DNA of 10,577 nucleotides from an uncultured Dorea sp. (GCA_910584615.1 CAJUAM010000056.1:1-10577); one strand, 5' to 3'. Shown: positions 1 through 6,951, numbered from the stretch's first letter. Numbers and translations are program-made. Notes: generated by a model from the sequence alone, not told the origin.

Positions 1-240
1 GTAAAGATCAGATTAAGAAGAATGGGACAGAAGAAGGCTCCTTTCTATAGAATCATCGTGGCAGATTCCAGATCACCAAGAGATGGTAAATTCATCGATG
101 AGATCGGAACCTATGACCCGAACTGTGAGCCAAGCGCAATTTCAGTAAACGAGGAAGCGGCTAAGAAATGGCTCAGTACAGGTGCGCAGCCGACAGAAAC
201 TGTAAGCAAGATCTTCAAGGCAGCCGGCATCGAGAAATAA
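1..240 (+). CDS. rpsP: 30S ribosomal protein S16 (5' partial)
   Basis: S16 is a structural protein of the small ribosomal subunit that binds 16S rRNA and helps 30S assembly. The frame is open from base 1, reading VKIRLRRMGQKKAPFYRIIV, the family's characteristic N-terminus. The usual protein begins with Met-Ala before VKIRL, so probably only about two codons lie outside the window. An internal ATG at 22 is Met8 of the visible peptide, not the start. The visible 79 residues include the conserved segments VADSRSPRDGKFIDEIGTYD and GAQPTETV, and the C-terminus is short, giving a total of about 81 residues, normal for S16. It heads the conserved rpsP-khpA-rimM-trmD order. ffh commonly lies upstream in related genomes, but that is outside the window. 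Identification is secure; only the start is unseen. Confidence 0.97.
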   Translation, partial: VKIRLRRMGQKKAPFYRIIVADSRSPRDGKFIDEIGTYDPNCEPSAISVNEEAAKKWLSTGAQPTETVSKIFKAAGIEK

Positions 241-241
241 A

Positions 242-288
242 TGATATTATGTAACAGTGCATGTATCTGGACTGTTGTGATATTATGT
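242..288 (+). repeat. 11-bp direct repeat flanking a small hairpin, rpsP-khpA gap
   Basis: TGATATTATGT occurs at 242-252 and again, identically, at 278-288. Between the copies lies an inverted repeat, AACAGT (253-258) and ACTGTT (271-276), with a 12-base loop. No T-tract follows, so it does not look like an intrinsic terminator. It ends just before the khpA ribosome binding site (GGAGG at 292-296). The function is unknown. It could be a local duplication or part of an mRNA processing or control element. Confidence 0.5.
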
Positions 289-305
289 TCCGGAGGTATA
301 TGGCT

Positions 306-539
306 ATGAAAGAATTAGTAGAAGTAATTACAAAGGCTTTGGTTGATTCTCCTGAGGAAGTGGTTGTGACAGAGCGCGAGGATAAGAAGACTACTGTTTT
401 AGAAGTCCGGGTGGCTGAGAACGATATGGGAAAAGTCATCGGAAAGCAGGGACGTATCGCGAAGGCAATCCGTTCGGTTGTGAAAGCGGCTGCTGCCAAG
501 GAAGATAAAAAAGTGGTTGTAGATATTATGGATCAATAG
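306..539 (+). CDS. khpA: KhpA-type KH domain RNA-binding protein (YlqC family)
   Basis: This is a 77-residue single KH domain protein. The GxxG nucleic-acid-binding loop is visible as GKQG at residues 46-49, inside VIGKQGRIAKAIR. It is followed by the alanine-rich helix VVKAAAAKE and a last strand KKVVVDIMD. In Gram-positive bacteria KhpA binds RNA widely and partners KhpB (Jag/EloR); in pneumococcus the pair influences cell elongation. The ATG at 306 is preferred because GGAGG (292-296) lies 9 bases upstream. The in-frame ATG at 300 would leave only 3 bases, and the frame's earlier ATG at 261 gives residues unlike the family. It follows rpsP by 65 bases, its standard place. In Bacillus a gene called ylqD follows; here there is a hairpin instead. 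Confidence 0.93.
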   Translation: MKELVEVITKALVDSPEEVVVTEREDKKTTVLEVRVAENDMGKVIGKQGRIAKAIRSVVKAAAAKEDKKVVVDIMDQ

Positions 540-554
540 GATGATTGTAATTGG

Positions 555-585
555 AGACAGGTCAAAAGAACGTGGCCTGTCTTTT
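555..585 (+). terminator. Intrinsic terminator or attenuator after khpA
   Basis: AGACAGGTC (555-563) pairs with GGCCTGTCT (574-582), a 9-bp stem with one G-U pair and a 10-base loop. The stem runs directly into a short T run (582-585). The position, 15 bases after the khpA stop and 57 before rimM, suits partial termination that splits ribosomal protein output from the tRNA/rRNA enzymes downstream. The short T run suggests leaky termination. Confidence 0.65.
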
Positions 586-641
586 GTACATCATTTAAAA
601 GTTTATGGTTTTGAAGGTTATATAAGGAGTATTGTATATAT

Positions 642-1148
642 ATGGAAGATATGCTTCAGGTAGGTGTGATCACTGCCACGCATGGGGTACGGGGAGAAGT
701 TAAGGTATTTCCTACGACAGATGATACGGCACGGTTTAAAAAATCACAGATACTGATTCTTGATACGGGAAGAGAAAGACTGACTCTTAAAGTTCGGAAT
801 GTAAAGTTTTTCAAACAGTTTGTAATTTTGAAGTTTGAAGGGATTGATAATATAAATGATATTGAGAAATATAAAAGATGTCCGCTGCTTGTAAGGCGTG
901 AAGATGCGGTGCCTCTTGAGGATGATGAGTATTTTATCGCTGATATGATAGGAATCCTGGTTGAGACGGAAGATGGAGACACATTCGGCACTCTGAAAGA
1001 TGTCATAAAGACAGGAGCCAATGATGTCTATGTGATAGCCAGTGAAACACACGGCGAGGTGCTTATTCCGGCAATTAAAGAATGTATCCTTGAGGTGGAT
1101 ATTGAAGCGGGCAGGATGAAGATACATCTGATGGAAGGACTTTTGTAA
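642..1148 (+). CDS. rimM: Ribosome maturation factor RimM
   Basis: RimM is a cytoplasmic 30S assembly factor that binds S19 and helps mature the 3' (head) domain of 16S rRNA. The 168-residue length is typical. The N-terminal RimM barrel shows the signature LQVGVITATHGVRGEVKVFP at residues 5-24, followed by TTDD and RF. The C-terminal PRC-barrel begins near residue 93 with DDEYFIADMIGILV and ends with the conserved acidic and hydrophobic stretch around GEVLIPAIKECILEVD. The start at 642 has AAGGAG at 624-629, a 12-base gap that is slightly long. The alternative ATG at 651 would be farther still, and the residues MEDMLQVG fit known clostridial N-termini. trmD starts 2 bases after its stop, so the two are co-transcribed. 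Confidence 0.96.
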   Translation: MEDMLQVGVITATHGVRGEVKVFPTTDDTARFKKSQILILDTGRERLTLKVRNVKFFKQFVILKFEGIDNINDIEKYKRCPLLVRREDAVPLEDDEYFIADMIGILVETEDGDTFGTLKDVIKTGANDVYVIASETHGEVLIPAIKECILEVDIEAGRMKIHLMEGLL

Positions 1149-1150
1149 CA

Positions 1151-1945
1151 ATGGATTTTTATATCATGACATTATTTCCTGAAATGGTGACAGAAGGCTT
1201 GAACACCAGTATTATAGGCAGGGCCGTAAATAAAGGTCTTTTGTCTGTTGAAGCGGTCAATATCCGGGACTACGCATTCAACAAGCATAACAGCGTAGAT
1301 GATTATCCTTACGGCGGCGGAGCCGGTATGCTCATGCAGGCGGAGCCGGTGTACCAGTGTTATAAAGCATTGGAGGACAAGATTGTATCAAAGAGACTAG
1401 AAAAGATACAGGAAAGAGATAAAAAGACTGAAGAACCGAAAAAACTAAGGGTCGTTTATCTTTCTCCCCAGGGGCAGACATTTCATCAGTCTATGGCGGA
1501 GGAATTTGCGAAAGAGGAAGAGCTGATTCTTCTTTGCGGGCATTATGAGGGGATTGATGAACGTGTTTTGGAAGAGATAGTGACTGATCAGGTGTCTATC
1601 GGAGATTATGTGCTGACAGGAGGCGAGCTTCCGGCGATGATCATGGTAGATGCGATTGCAAGGCTGGTGCCCGGGGTTCTCCACAATGATGTGTCGGCGG
1701 AATTTGAAAGTTTTCAGGATAATCTGCTGGAGTATCCCCAGTACTCAAGACCGGAGGTGTGGCATGAAAAAAGAGTGCCGGAAGTATTGCTTTCCGGACA
1801 CCATGCCAATGTGGAAAAATGGAGACGGGAGCAGTCTGTCATCCGGACGGCGAAAAACCGTCCCGATCTTTTAAAAAGGGCGTTGCTTACAGAAACAGAA
1901 GTTTTGTTGGCAAAGAGCATCGCAAAAGAAAATAAAGAAGAATGA
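1151..1945 (+). CDS. trmD: tRNA (guanine37-N1)-methyltransferase TrmD
   Basis: TrmD methylates G37 next to the anticodon in tRNAs reading CUN, CCN and CGG codons, using S-adenosylmethionine, which prevents +1 frameshifting. This 264-residue protein shows the SPOUT trefoil-knot elements: LSPQGQT (104-110), LLCGHYEGIDERV (127-139) and SIGDYVLTGGELPA (149-162). The probable catalytic aspartate is Asp167 in MVDAIAR, matching E. coli Asp169. The N-terminal MTLFPEM and YPYGGGAGM (53-60) are also standard. A charged insertion at about residues 78-98 (KRLEKIQERDKK region) makes it a little longer than the usual 240-255. GGAAGGA (1133-1139) inside the rimM 3' end serves as ribosome binding site. In most Firmicutes rplS follows; here a kinase gene intervenes. 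Confidence 0.98.
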   Translation: MDFYIMTLFPEMVTEGLNTSIIGRAVNKGLLSVEAVNIRDYAFNKHNSVDDYPYGGGAGMLMQAEPVYQCYKALEDKIVSKRLEKIQERDKKTEEPKKLRVVYLSPQGQTFHQSMAEEFAKEEELILLCGHYEGIDERVLEEIVTDQVSIGDYVLTGGELPAMIMVDAIARLVPGVLHNDVSAEFESFQDNLLEYPQYSRPEVWHEKRVPEVLLSGHHANVEKWRREQSVIRTAKNRPDLLKRALLTETEVLLAKSIAKENKEE

Positions 1946-1955
1946 AGGTGAGAAG

Positions 1956-4865
1956 GTGGATAGTAAAGAATACGGGGAAGTTTTGAATACAGTGCCGGTT
2001 GACGGCCATACGCAGGCGATCAGCGATACATACCATAAGATACTGCGTGTAGATCTTTCAAAAGACCGCTATGAGGTGGTAAAGATGGATCCTGGGGACA
2101 GAACTTTCGGATACGGCACGGACAGCTTCTCAAGCTGGCTTGGCCAGTTTATTTATAACGGTGGCATCCATCCGGACGATATGAATAATTTTATATCCTT
2201 TACCCGTCCGGATCATTTGAAAAAGGCGCTGGATACTGGCAGAAAGGTACTAAGATGCTGTTACCGGAGACGTTCAAAAGATGATTTTCACTGGAATCTG
2301 ATGGAAGTTGTGCCGGACTCTGACGGGGAAGGTCAGTATATTTTTGTGTATGTGAAGGATATCCATGAAATCTTTCAGGAGAGTCTGGAGCTTGATGATG
2401 CCAGTATCAGGGTGCAGGAAGTCATCCGGACACTGGGAGAGCAGAACTTTGGGGTGTATGGTATTGAACTCAGTACCGGGGAGGCGAATCTTGTCCGGGA
2501 AAACGGGCATACACATACCGGTTGGAAATCATGGACGCTCCAATGGGACGAGATCATGAACTCCCGGCTTATGAAGCAGATCCATCCCGCGGACAGAGAC
2601 AGCTTCTATAAGAGATTTTCACTAAAAGGGCTGCGTCAGATGAAAGAGGCAGATATACAAAAAGCAGATATGCTCTGCCAGTGGCGCGGTGAGGAAGACA
2701 GCGAGTACCGGTATATGGCTGTTATCGCCTATTACGGAGAGAAATATAACGCAAAGAATTACGCGATCCTTGCCTTGCAGAATGTAGATAAGCGTGTTCG
2801 CCAGGAGCACGCGCTGACACTTCGGGATATGCAGCTTGCAGCGATCTTAAAATCCCGTTACAGTGTCATGACAACGGTTTATCTGGAAAATGGCCAGTGT
2901 GAGCGCATCTGGATCAATGAGAGCAGTCAAATGAATAATGTCCTATCCGGAAATTATAATCAGTATTTTCATCAGGCGCTGGAAAATACGGTCCATCCGG
3001 ATGATGCGGAAGTATTTAAGCGGGTCATGAGTTTAGAGCACCTATATCAAAAGGCCGCCTCTACAAGAGAATATTCGGAGGAAAGCTGTCAGTACCGTAT
3101 GACAGGGAAATCTCTTCGGTGGCTGGAACAGCATGTGATCTATTCCAGACAGGGCAGCAGGATATCTGTGAATATACTGGGACGGGATATTACGCAGGAA
3201 AAGATTGATGAGGAATTAAGACATAAGGAGGAGCAGGAAAAGGCGGATATTATCAAAACGTTAAGCGGTATGTTCTTTGCTACTTATTATGCGGATCTTG
3301 AGCAGGATACTTTCCAGAGTGTGACCCATCTTCAGGAAGTGGAAGAGGCGCTGGAAGGCAGGATTGATTACGAGACAGGACTTAAAACTTATGCCGAGAA
3401 GTTTGTCCATCCCGATGACAGAGAAGAGTATCTCAGGGTTCTGAGCGTAGAGAATTTAAAAAAGACACTCAGCAGTAAAAATCCATATGTGACTTTTGCT
3501 TACAGGAAGCTTCCGGACGATCAAAAAGAAGCCCCGCAGCAGTACGGATGGATCAGGAGTACCGCCGTTATGTCTCAGACCGATGCCAATGGAAAGGCGC
3601 GCTCCATCGTCTATGCGGCTCAGGACGTGACTGAGAGCAAGCGCAGGGAGATGAGGGAGCAGCAGGCGCTCCAGGCGGCATGTGAGGCGGCTGATCATGC
3701 CAACGCGTCCAAGCAGGAATTTTTGTCTTGTATGAGCCACAATATACGTACGCCTATGAATGGAATCATGGGCATGATCAAAATTGCGGCAGATAATGTG
3801 GATAATCATGAGAAAGTGAAGAACTGTCTGGATAAAGCTTCTTTGTCAAGTCTTCAGCTTCTTTCAACATTGAATGAAGTGCTGGATATCAGCCAGATCA
3901 AGTCCGGCGGATTCCTTTTGGATATATCAGCATTTAACCTGAATGAACTTATGCAGGATATGGTAGCATCTGTACTTCCGGGGATCATGGAAAAGAACTT
4001 GAATCTTAACGTGCTCCCGCTTCAGGTGGAACATGAAGCTGTTTACGGAGACTGGCAGAGACTTCAGCAGATGTTCATGAATATACTGGGTAATTCTGTA
4101 AAATACACACCGTCCGGAGGGACACTGGAAATATCTGTTGCGGAACGGGAATCCAGAGAACGGGGATGCCGCTCTTATGATTTTGTTTTCAGTGATAATG
4201 GCATCGGCATGGATGAGGAATTCATCAATCACATTTTTGAACCGTTCAGCCGCGCGGAGGATCCGAAAGTCAGCCAGATCGACGGTATCGGTCTTGGTAT
4301 GTCCATTGCACAGAATATCGCGCGAATGATGGGCGGAGCGATCAGTGTAGAGAGTGTGCCGGGGCATGGAACAAAGTTTACAGTAACGCTCATATTAAAA
4401 CTCCAGAATCCGGCGGAGAGTTGTGAAGATCTGCCTGCTGCGGCTTCGGAACACATCTCTGATACTGCTTTCAAAGGATGCCGGATACTCCTTGTGGAAG
4501 ATAATGAGCTGAATCAGGAAATCGCTATGGAGCTGATCGGAGAGACCGGGGCTTTGGTAGAGTGCGCTTCAGACGGGCGCAAAGGACTGCAGCGGTTTGC
4601 GGAGATGCCAAAAGGGTACTACGATATGATCCTGATGGATATCCAGATGCCTGTTATGAACGGTTTTGAAGCTACCCGCGCGATACGGAAACTGCCGCGC
4701 CATGATGCGGAAACGATCCCGATCATCGCGCTGTCTGCCAATGTTACTTCTGATGATATTGCTATGAGCCGTGAATCAGGGATGAATGAACATATCGCAA
4801 AACCGCTTGATATCCCGAGACTTATGGAGCGTATGAATTACTGGCTGAACGGTAAAAAACGCTGA
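1956..4865 (+). CDS. Soluble four-PAS hybrid sensor histidine kinase/response regulator
   Basis: This is a 969-residue signalling protein with no membrane segment or signal peptide, so it is probably cytoplasmic. Four PAS-like units are inferred from repeated HPDD/HPAD motifs at about residues 72, 210, 347 and 485, each followed by an aromatic or basic strand and a closing strand before D-V/I-x-E/Q/K. A helical linker (about 560-585) leads to the HisKA domain with SHNIRTPMN and phospho-acceptor His595. The ATPase domain has an N box (NILGNSVKYT, 709-718), G1 (DNGIGM, 747-752), F box (FEPF) and G2 (GIGLGMSIA, 777-785). The C-terminal receiver domain has Glu848/Asp849, phospho-acceptor Asp895 (LMDIQMPV), Ser927 and Lys949. 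There is no HPt or DNA-binding domain, so a separate HPt partner is expected. The GTG start is favoured by AAGGTGAG just upstream. It begins 10 bases after trmD and so may be co-transcribed with it. The ligand is unknown. Confidence 0.95.
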   Translation: MDSKEYGEVLNTVPVDGHTQAISDTYHKILRVDLSKDRYEVVKMDPGDRTFGYGTDSFSSWLGQFIYNGGIHPDDMNNFISFTRPDHLKKALDTGRKVLRCCYRRRSKDDFHWNLMEVVPDSDGEGQYIFVYVKDIHEIFQESLELDDASIRVQEVIRTLGEQNFGVYGIELSTGEANLVRENGHTHTGWKSWTLQWDEIMNSRLMKQIHPADRDSFYKRFSLKGLRQMKEADIQKADMLCQWRGEEDSEYRYMAVIAYYGEKYNAKNYAILALQNVDKRVRQEHALTLRDMQLAAILKSRYSVMTTVYLENGQCERIWINESSQMNNVLSGNYNQYFHQALENTVHPDDAEVFKRVMSLEHLYQKAASTREYSEESCQYRMTGKSLRWLEQHVIYSRQGSRISVNILGRDITQEKIDEELRHKEEQEKADIIKTLSGMFFATYYADLEQDTFQSVTHLQEVEEALEGRIDYETGLKTYAEKFVHPDDREEYLRVLSVENLKKTLSSKNPYVTFAYRKLPDDQKEAPQQYGWIRSTAVMSQTDANGKARSIVYAAQDVTESKRREMREQQALQAACEAADHANASKQEFLSCMSHNIRTPMNGIMGMIKIAADNVDNHEKVKNCLDKASLSSLQLLSTLNEVLDISQIKSGGFLLDISAFNLNELMQDMVASVLPGIMEKNLNLNVLPLQVEHEAVYGDWQRLQQMFMNILGNSVKYTPSGGTLEISVAERESRERGCRSYDFVFSDNGIGMDEEFINHIFEPFSRAEDPKVSQIDGIGLGMSIAQNIARMMGGAISVESVPGHGTKFTVTLILKLQNPAESCEDLPAAASEHISDTAFKGCRILLVEDNELNQEIAMELIGETGALVECASDGRKGLQRFAEMPKGYYDMILMDIQMPVMNGFEATRAIRKLPRHDAETIPIIALSANVTSDDIAMSRESGMNEHIAKPLDIPRLMERMNYWLNGKKR

Positions 4866-4901
4866 TATTTTGCTGTTATTTTTAAAAGAAAATCCTTGCT
4901 A

Positions 4902-4929
4902 TTACATCATAAGTATGATAAGCTATAGT
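4902..4929 (+). promoter_or_regulatory. Weak candidate promoter upstream of rplS
   Basis: TTACAT (4902-4907) and TATAGT (4924-4929) are separated by 16 bases and lie about 75 bases before rplS. The -10 is fair (5 of 6 to TATAAT) but the -35 is poor. A second -10-like TATGAT is at 4914-4919, with no well-spaced -35. A promoter here is expected because no clear terminator or coupling links the kinase gene to rplS, but the match itself is weak. Confidence 0.3.
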
Positions 4930-4943
4930 ATGTTGTGAAGAAA

Positions 4944-4982
4944 TGGATGGTCCTCTGGTATCGGTGATATTAAGAACATCTA
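4944..4982 (+). promoter_or_regulatory. Candidate structured leader (possible L19 leader) of rplS
   Basis: In the mRNA, TGGATG (4944-4949) can pair with CATCTA (4977-4982), six pairs with one G-U. Inside, GGTATC (4957-4962) pairs with GATATT (4966-4971) around a three-base loop, with two outer G-U pairs. The nested hairpins end 6 bases before AAGGAGG of rplS. Between the stems, TCCT/CCTC (4951-4955) could alternatively pair with four bases of that ribosome binding site. A ribosomal protein L19 leader family is known in low-GC Gram-positives. I infer a possible relation from position and shape only, without a consensus comparison. Confidence 0.4.
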
Positions 4983-5004
4983 AAAAACAAGGAGGTCACA
5001 CATA

Positions 5005-5349
5005 ATGAATGATATTATTAAGAATATTGAAGCTGAGCAGTTAAAAGAAGTGTCAGCATTCAATGTAGGAGATACCGTTAAGGTATATGGTAAGATTAAA
5101 GAGGGAAACCGCGAAAGAATCCAGGTTTTCGAGGGAACTGTTATTAAGAAGCAGGGCGGCAGCACAAGAGCTACATTTACTGTCAGAAAGAATTCTAACG
5201 GTGTCGGCGTTGAGAAGACATGGCCGCTGCACTCTCCGAATGTTGAGAAGGTTGAAGTAGTAAGAAGAGGTAAGGTAAGAAGAGCCAAATTGTTCTATTT
5301 AAGAGACCGTGTAGGCAAGAGAGCGAAAGTAAAAGAATTAGTAAAATAG
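5005..5349 (+). CDS. rplS: 50S ribosomal protein L19
   Basis: L19 is a large-subunit protein located at the 30S-50S interface, where it contributes to an intersubunit bridge. At 114 residues it has the normal family length. Recognisable segments are FNVGDTVKVYGKIKEG, RIQVFEGTVIKKQG, the arginine/serine turn STRATFTVRKNS, GVGVEKTWPLHSP and the basic C-terminus RRGKVRRAKLFYLRDRVGK. A strong AAGGAGG (4989-4995) lies 9 bases before the ATG. The gene stands apart from its neighbours: 139 bases follow the kinase gene upstream, and a terminator hairpin lies directly downstream. This suggests its own transcript or leader control, in keeping with the high expression ribosomal proteins need. Confidence 0.98.
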   Translation: MNDIIKNIEAEQLKEVSAFNVGDTVKVYGKIKEGNRERIQVFEGTVIKKQGGSTRATFTVRKNSNGVGVEKTWPLHSPNVEKVEVVRRGKVRRAKLFYLRDRVGKRAKVKELVK

Positions 5350-5360
5350 GAAACCGGATA

Positions 5361-5393
5361 AAAAGGACAACTACATATCGTAATTGTCCTTTT
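5361..5393 (+). terminator. Intrinsic terminator after rplS
   Basis: AAAAGGACAA (5361-5370) pairs with TTGTCCTTTT (5384-5393). The inner part continues after a C-A mismatch with TAC/GTA around a five-base loop. The A-tract/T-tract flanks make it terminator-like in the + direction. It begins 11 bases after the rplS stop. The lepB-1 start codon lies only 22 bases beyond, so some read-through, or an unseen promoter, must feed that gene. Confidence 0.8.
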
Positions 5394-5415
5394 GTGTTTA
5401 TTCGTGGAGATTGGT

Positions 5416-6099
5416 ATGAGAAGAACAAGAAGAACTGCCGGCAGGCGGGGAACTTCATCCGGCCAGAGAAATTATGACATTGAAAAAAGGCGCCGCAAGC
5501 TGGAGAGAAGGATAAGACGGCAGGAGATGAAAGAGGATGGCACTATAAATGAAGCTATGCAGGTGGTCCTTGGGATGCTGCCGTACATTGGCGGCTGGAT
5601 CCTTAAGATCGGGATTGTCTGCCTGTTCGCGTTCGCTTATATCTGGTTTTTCGGGCAAAAAGTAAGTACAGTGGGAGATTCCATGAAACCGGTTTTAAGT
5701 AACGGTGATACGGTTTTGGTAAACCGGATCGTTTATAATGCGATGATGCCGAGGCGGGGAGATGTGGTCGTATTCAGGCCCGGCGGCAATAAGAACTCTC
5801 ATTATTATATCAAACGGGTCATCGGACTTCCGGGTGAGACAGTTGAGATCATCGAGAACGGGATTTTTATTGACGGCGAGAGGATAGAGGAGGAATATGA
5901 GACAAGTGATATTTCGGACGTGGGAGTTGTTACAGAAAAGATAGAGCTTGGAGAAAACGAGTATTTTGTGCTGGGAGATGACAGGGAAAACAGTGTGGAC
6001 AGCCGCAGCGCGGATGTGGGCAATGTAGAGCGCAAAGATATATACGGCAAAGCATGGTTTGTCGTATCTCCCTTAAGACATATCGGTTTTATCAGATAG
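5416..6099 (+). CDS. lepB: Signal peptidase I, copy 1, with Arg-rich N-terminus
   Basis: Type I signal peptidases cut signal peptides from exported preproteins at the outer face of the membrane. This 227-residue protein has one membrane segment at about residues 55-79. The catalytic Ser89 lies in GDSMKPVL and the catalytic Lys133 in YYIKRVIGLPGE. The late box is GDDRENSVDSR (187-197), where the family usually has GDNR. The cytoplasmic N-terminus is long and very basic: 17 Arg/Lys in the first 40 residues. The ATG at 5416 is chosen because GGAG (5406-5409) precedes it by 6 bases; the in-frame ATG at 5392 falls inside the rplS terminator stem. rbgA follows 12 bases after its stop. A second signal peptidase gene lies one gene downstream. 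Confidence 0.94.
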   Translation: MRRTRRTAGRRGTSSGQRNYDIEKRRRKLERRIRRQEMKEDGTINEAMQVVLGMLPYIGGWILKIGIVCLFAFAYIWFFGQKVSTVGDSMKPVLSNGDTVLVNRIVYNAMMPRRGDVVVFRPGGNKNSHYYIKRVIGLPGETVEIIENGIFIDGERIEEEYETSDISDVGVVTEKIELGENEYFVLGDDRENSVDSRSADVGNVERKDIYGKAWFVVSPLRHIGFIR

Positions 6100-6111
6100 A
6101 GAGGTTAGAAT

Positions 6112-6951
6112 ATGCATTTTCAATGGTACCCCGGTCATATGACGAAGGCGAAGCGTATGATGCAGGAGAATATAAAGCTGGTGGATCTGGTGATTGAACT
6201 TGTGGATGCAAGGATTCCGCTTAGCAGCCGTAATCCGGATATTGATGAATTGGGACATAATAAAGCGAGGATCGTCGTTTTGAATAAGTCGGATCTGGCA
6301 GAAGAGAGATGGAACGACGCATGGAGCAGATATTTTGAAGAAAAAGGATTTCTTGTTGTGAAAGTGGATTCTAGAAAAGGCAGCGGGATGAAAGTGATCC
6401 AAAATGTCATCAGAGAGGCATGTAAGGAAAAAATCGAGCGGGACAAAAAGCGCGGGATCTTAAACCGTCCTGTGCGCGCTATGGTAGTGGGAATCCCTAA
6501 TGTGGGAAAGTCAACCTTCATAAACGCGCTGGCAGGCAAAGCATGTACAAAGACCGGCAATAAACCTGGCGTTACGAAAGGAAAGCAGTGGATCAGGCTT
6601 AACAGGCAGGTGGAACTTTTGGATACGCCGGGAATTCTGTGGCCTAAGTTCGAGGACCAGAAGGTAGGGCTTCGTCTGGCCTTTATCGGATCTATCAAGG
6701 AAGAGATATTAAATACACAAGAGCTGGCGCTTGAGTTTATACAATTTATGCATGAAAAGTATGCCGGAGTCCTGGAGGAAAAGTATCATATAGAAGCGGA
6801 TAGTGAAAGTTATGCAACGCTTAATGGCATCGCAGAGAGCAGACATTGTCTGCTGAAGGGAAATGAACTTGATACAGATAAAGCAGCGTTTCTTCTGCTG
6901 GATGATTTCAGGAATGGACGGCTTGGAAGGATCACACTGGAAACATGTTGA
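6112..6951 (+). CDS. rbgA: Ribosome biogenesis GTPase RbgA (YlqF)
   Basis: RbgA is a GTPase that acts late in 50S subunit assembly, promoting incorporation of proteins such as L16 in B. subtilis. The 279 residues show the circularly permuted GTPase order that defines the family: G4 NKSD (58-61) comes first, followed by a G5-like VDSRKG (85-90), then G1 GIPNVGKST (127-135), G2 Thr155 in PGVTKG, and G3 DTPG (171-174). The N-terminus HFQWYPGHMTKAKR is the RbgA signature. The C-terminal third (about 190-279) corresponds to the rRNA-binding ANTAR-like helical domain. A GAGAGG-type site lies just upstream. It is placed close to rplS, as in Bacillus, but bracketed by two lepB genes. Identification is secure. 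Confidence 0.97.
   Translation: MHFQWYPGHMTKAKRMMQENIKLVDLVIELVDARIPLSSRNPDIDELGHNKARIVVLNKSDLAEERWNDAWSRYFEEKGFLVVKVDSRKGSGMKVIQNVIREACKEKIERDKKRGILNRPVRAMVVGIPNVGKSTFINALAGKACTKTGNKPGVTKGKQWIRLNRQVELLDTPGILWPKFEDQKVGLRLAFIGSIKEEILNTQELALEFIQFMHEKYAGVLEEKYHIEADSESYATLNGIAESRHCLLKGNELDTDKAAFLLLDDFRNGRLGRITLETC

Noticed and set aside
1956..4865. Recent mobile-element insertion carrying the kinase
   Set aside because: I saw no transposase, terminal inverted repeats or target-site duplication at either edge, and base composition looks like that of the neighbours.
5392..5415. Upstream ATG extending lepB-1 by eight residues
   Set aside because: This ATG overlaps the rplS terminator stem and lacks a ribosome binding site, whereas the ATG at 5416 has GGAG at proper spacing.
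6135..6698. Long open frame on the minus strand (187 codons) opposite rbgA
   Set aside because: It lies entirely inside a secure rbgA gene, shows no family motif, and its composition is what the reverse frame of rbgA would give.
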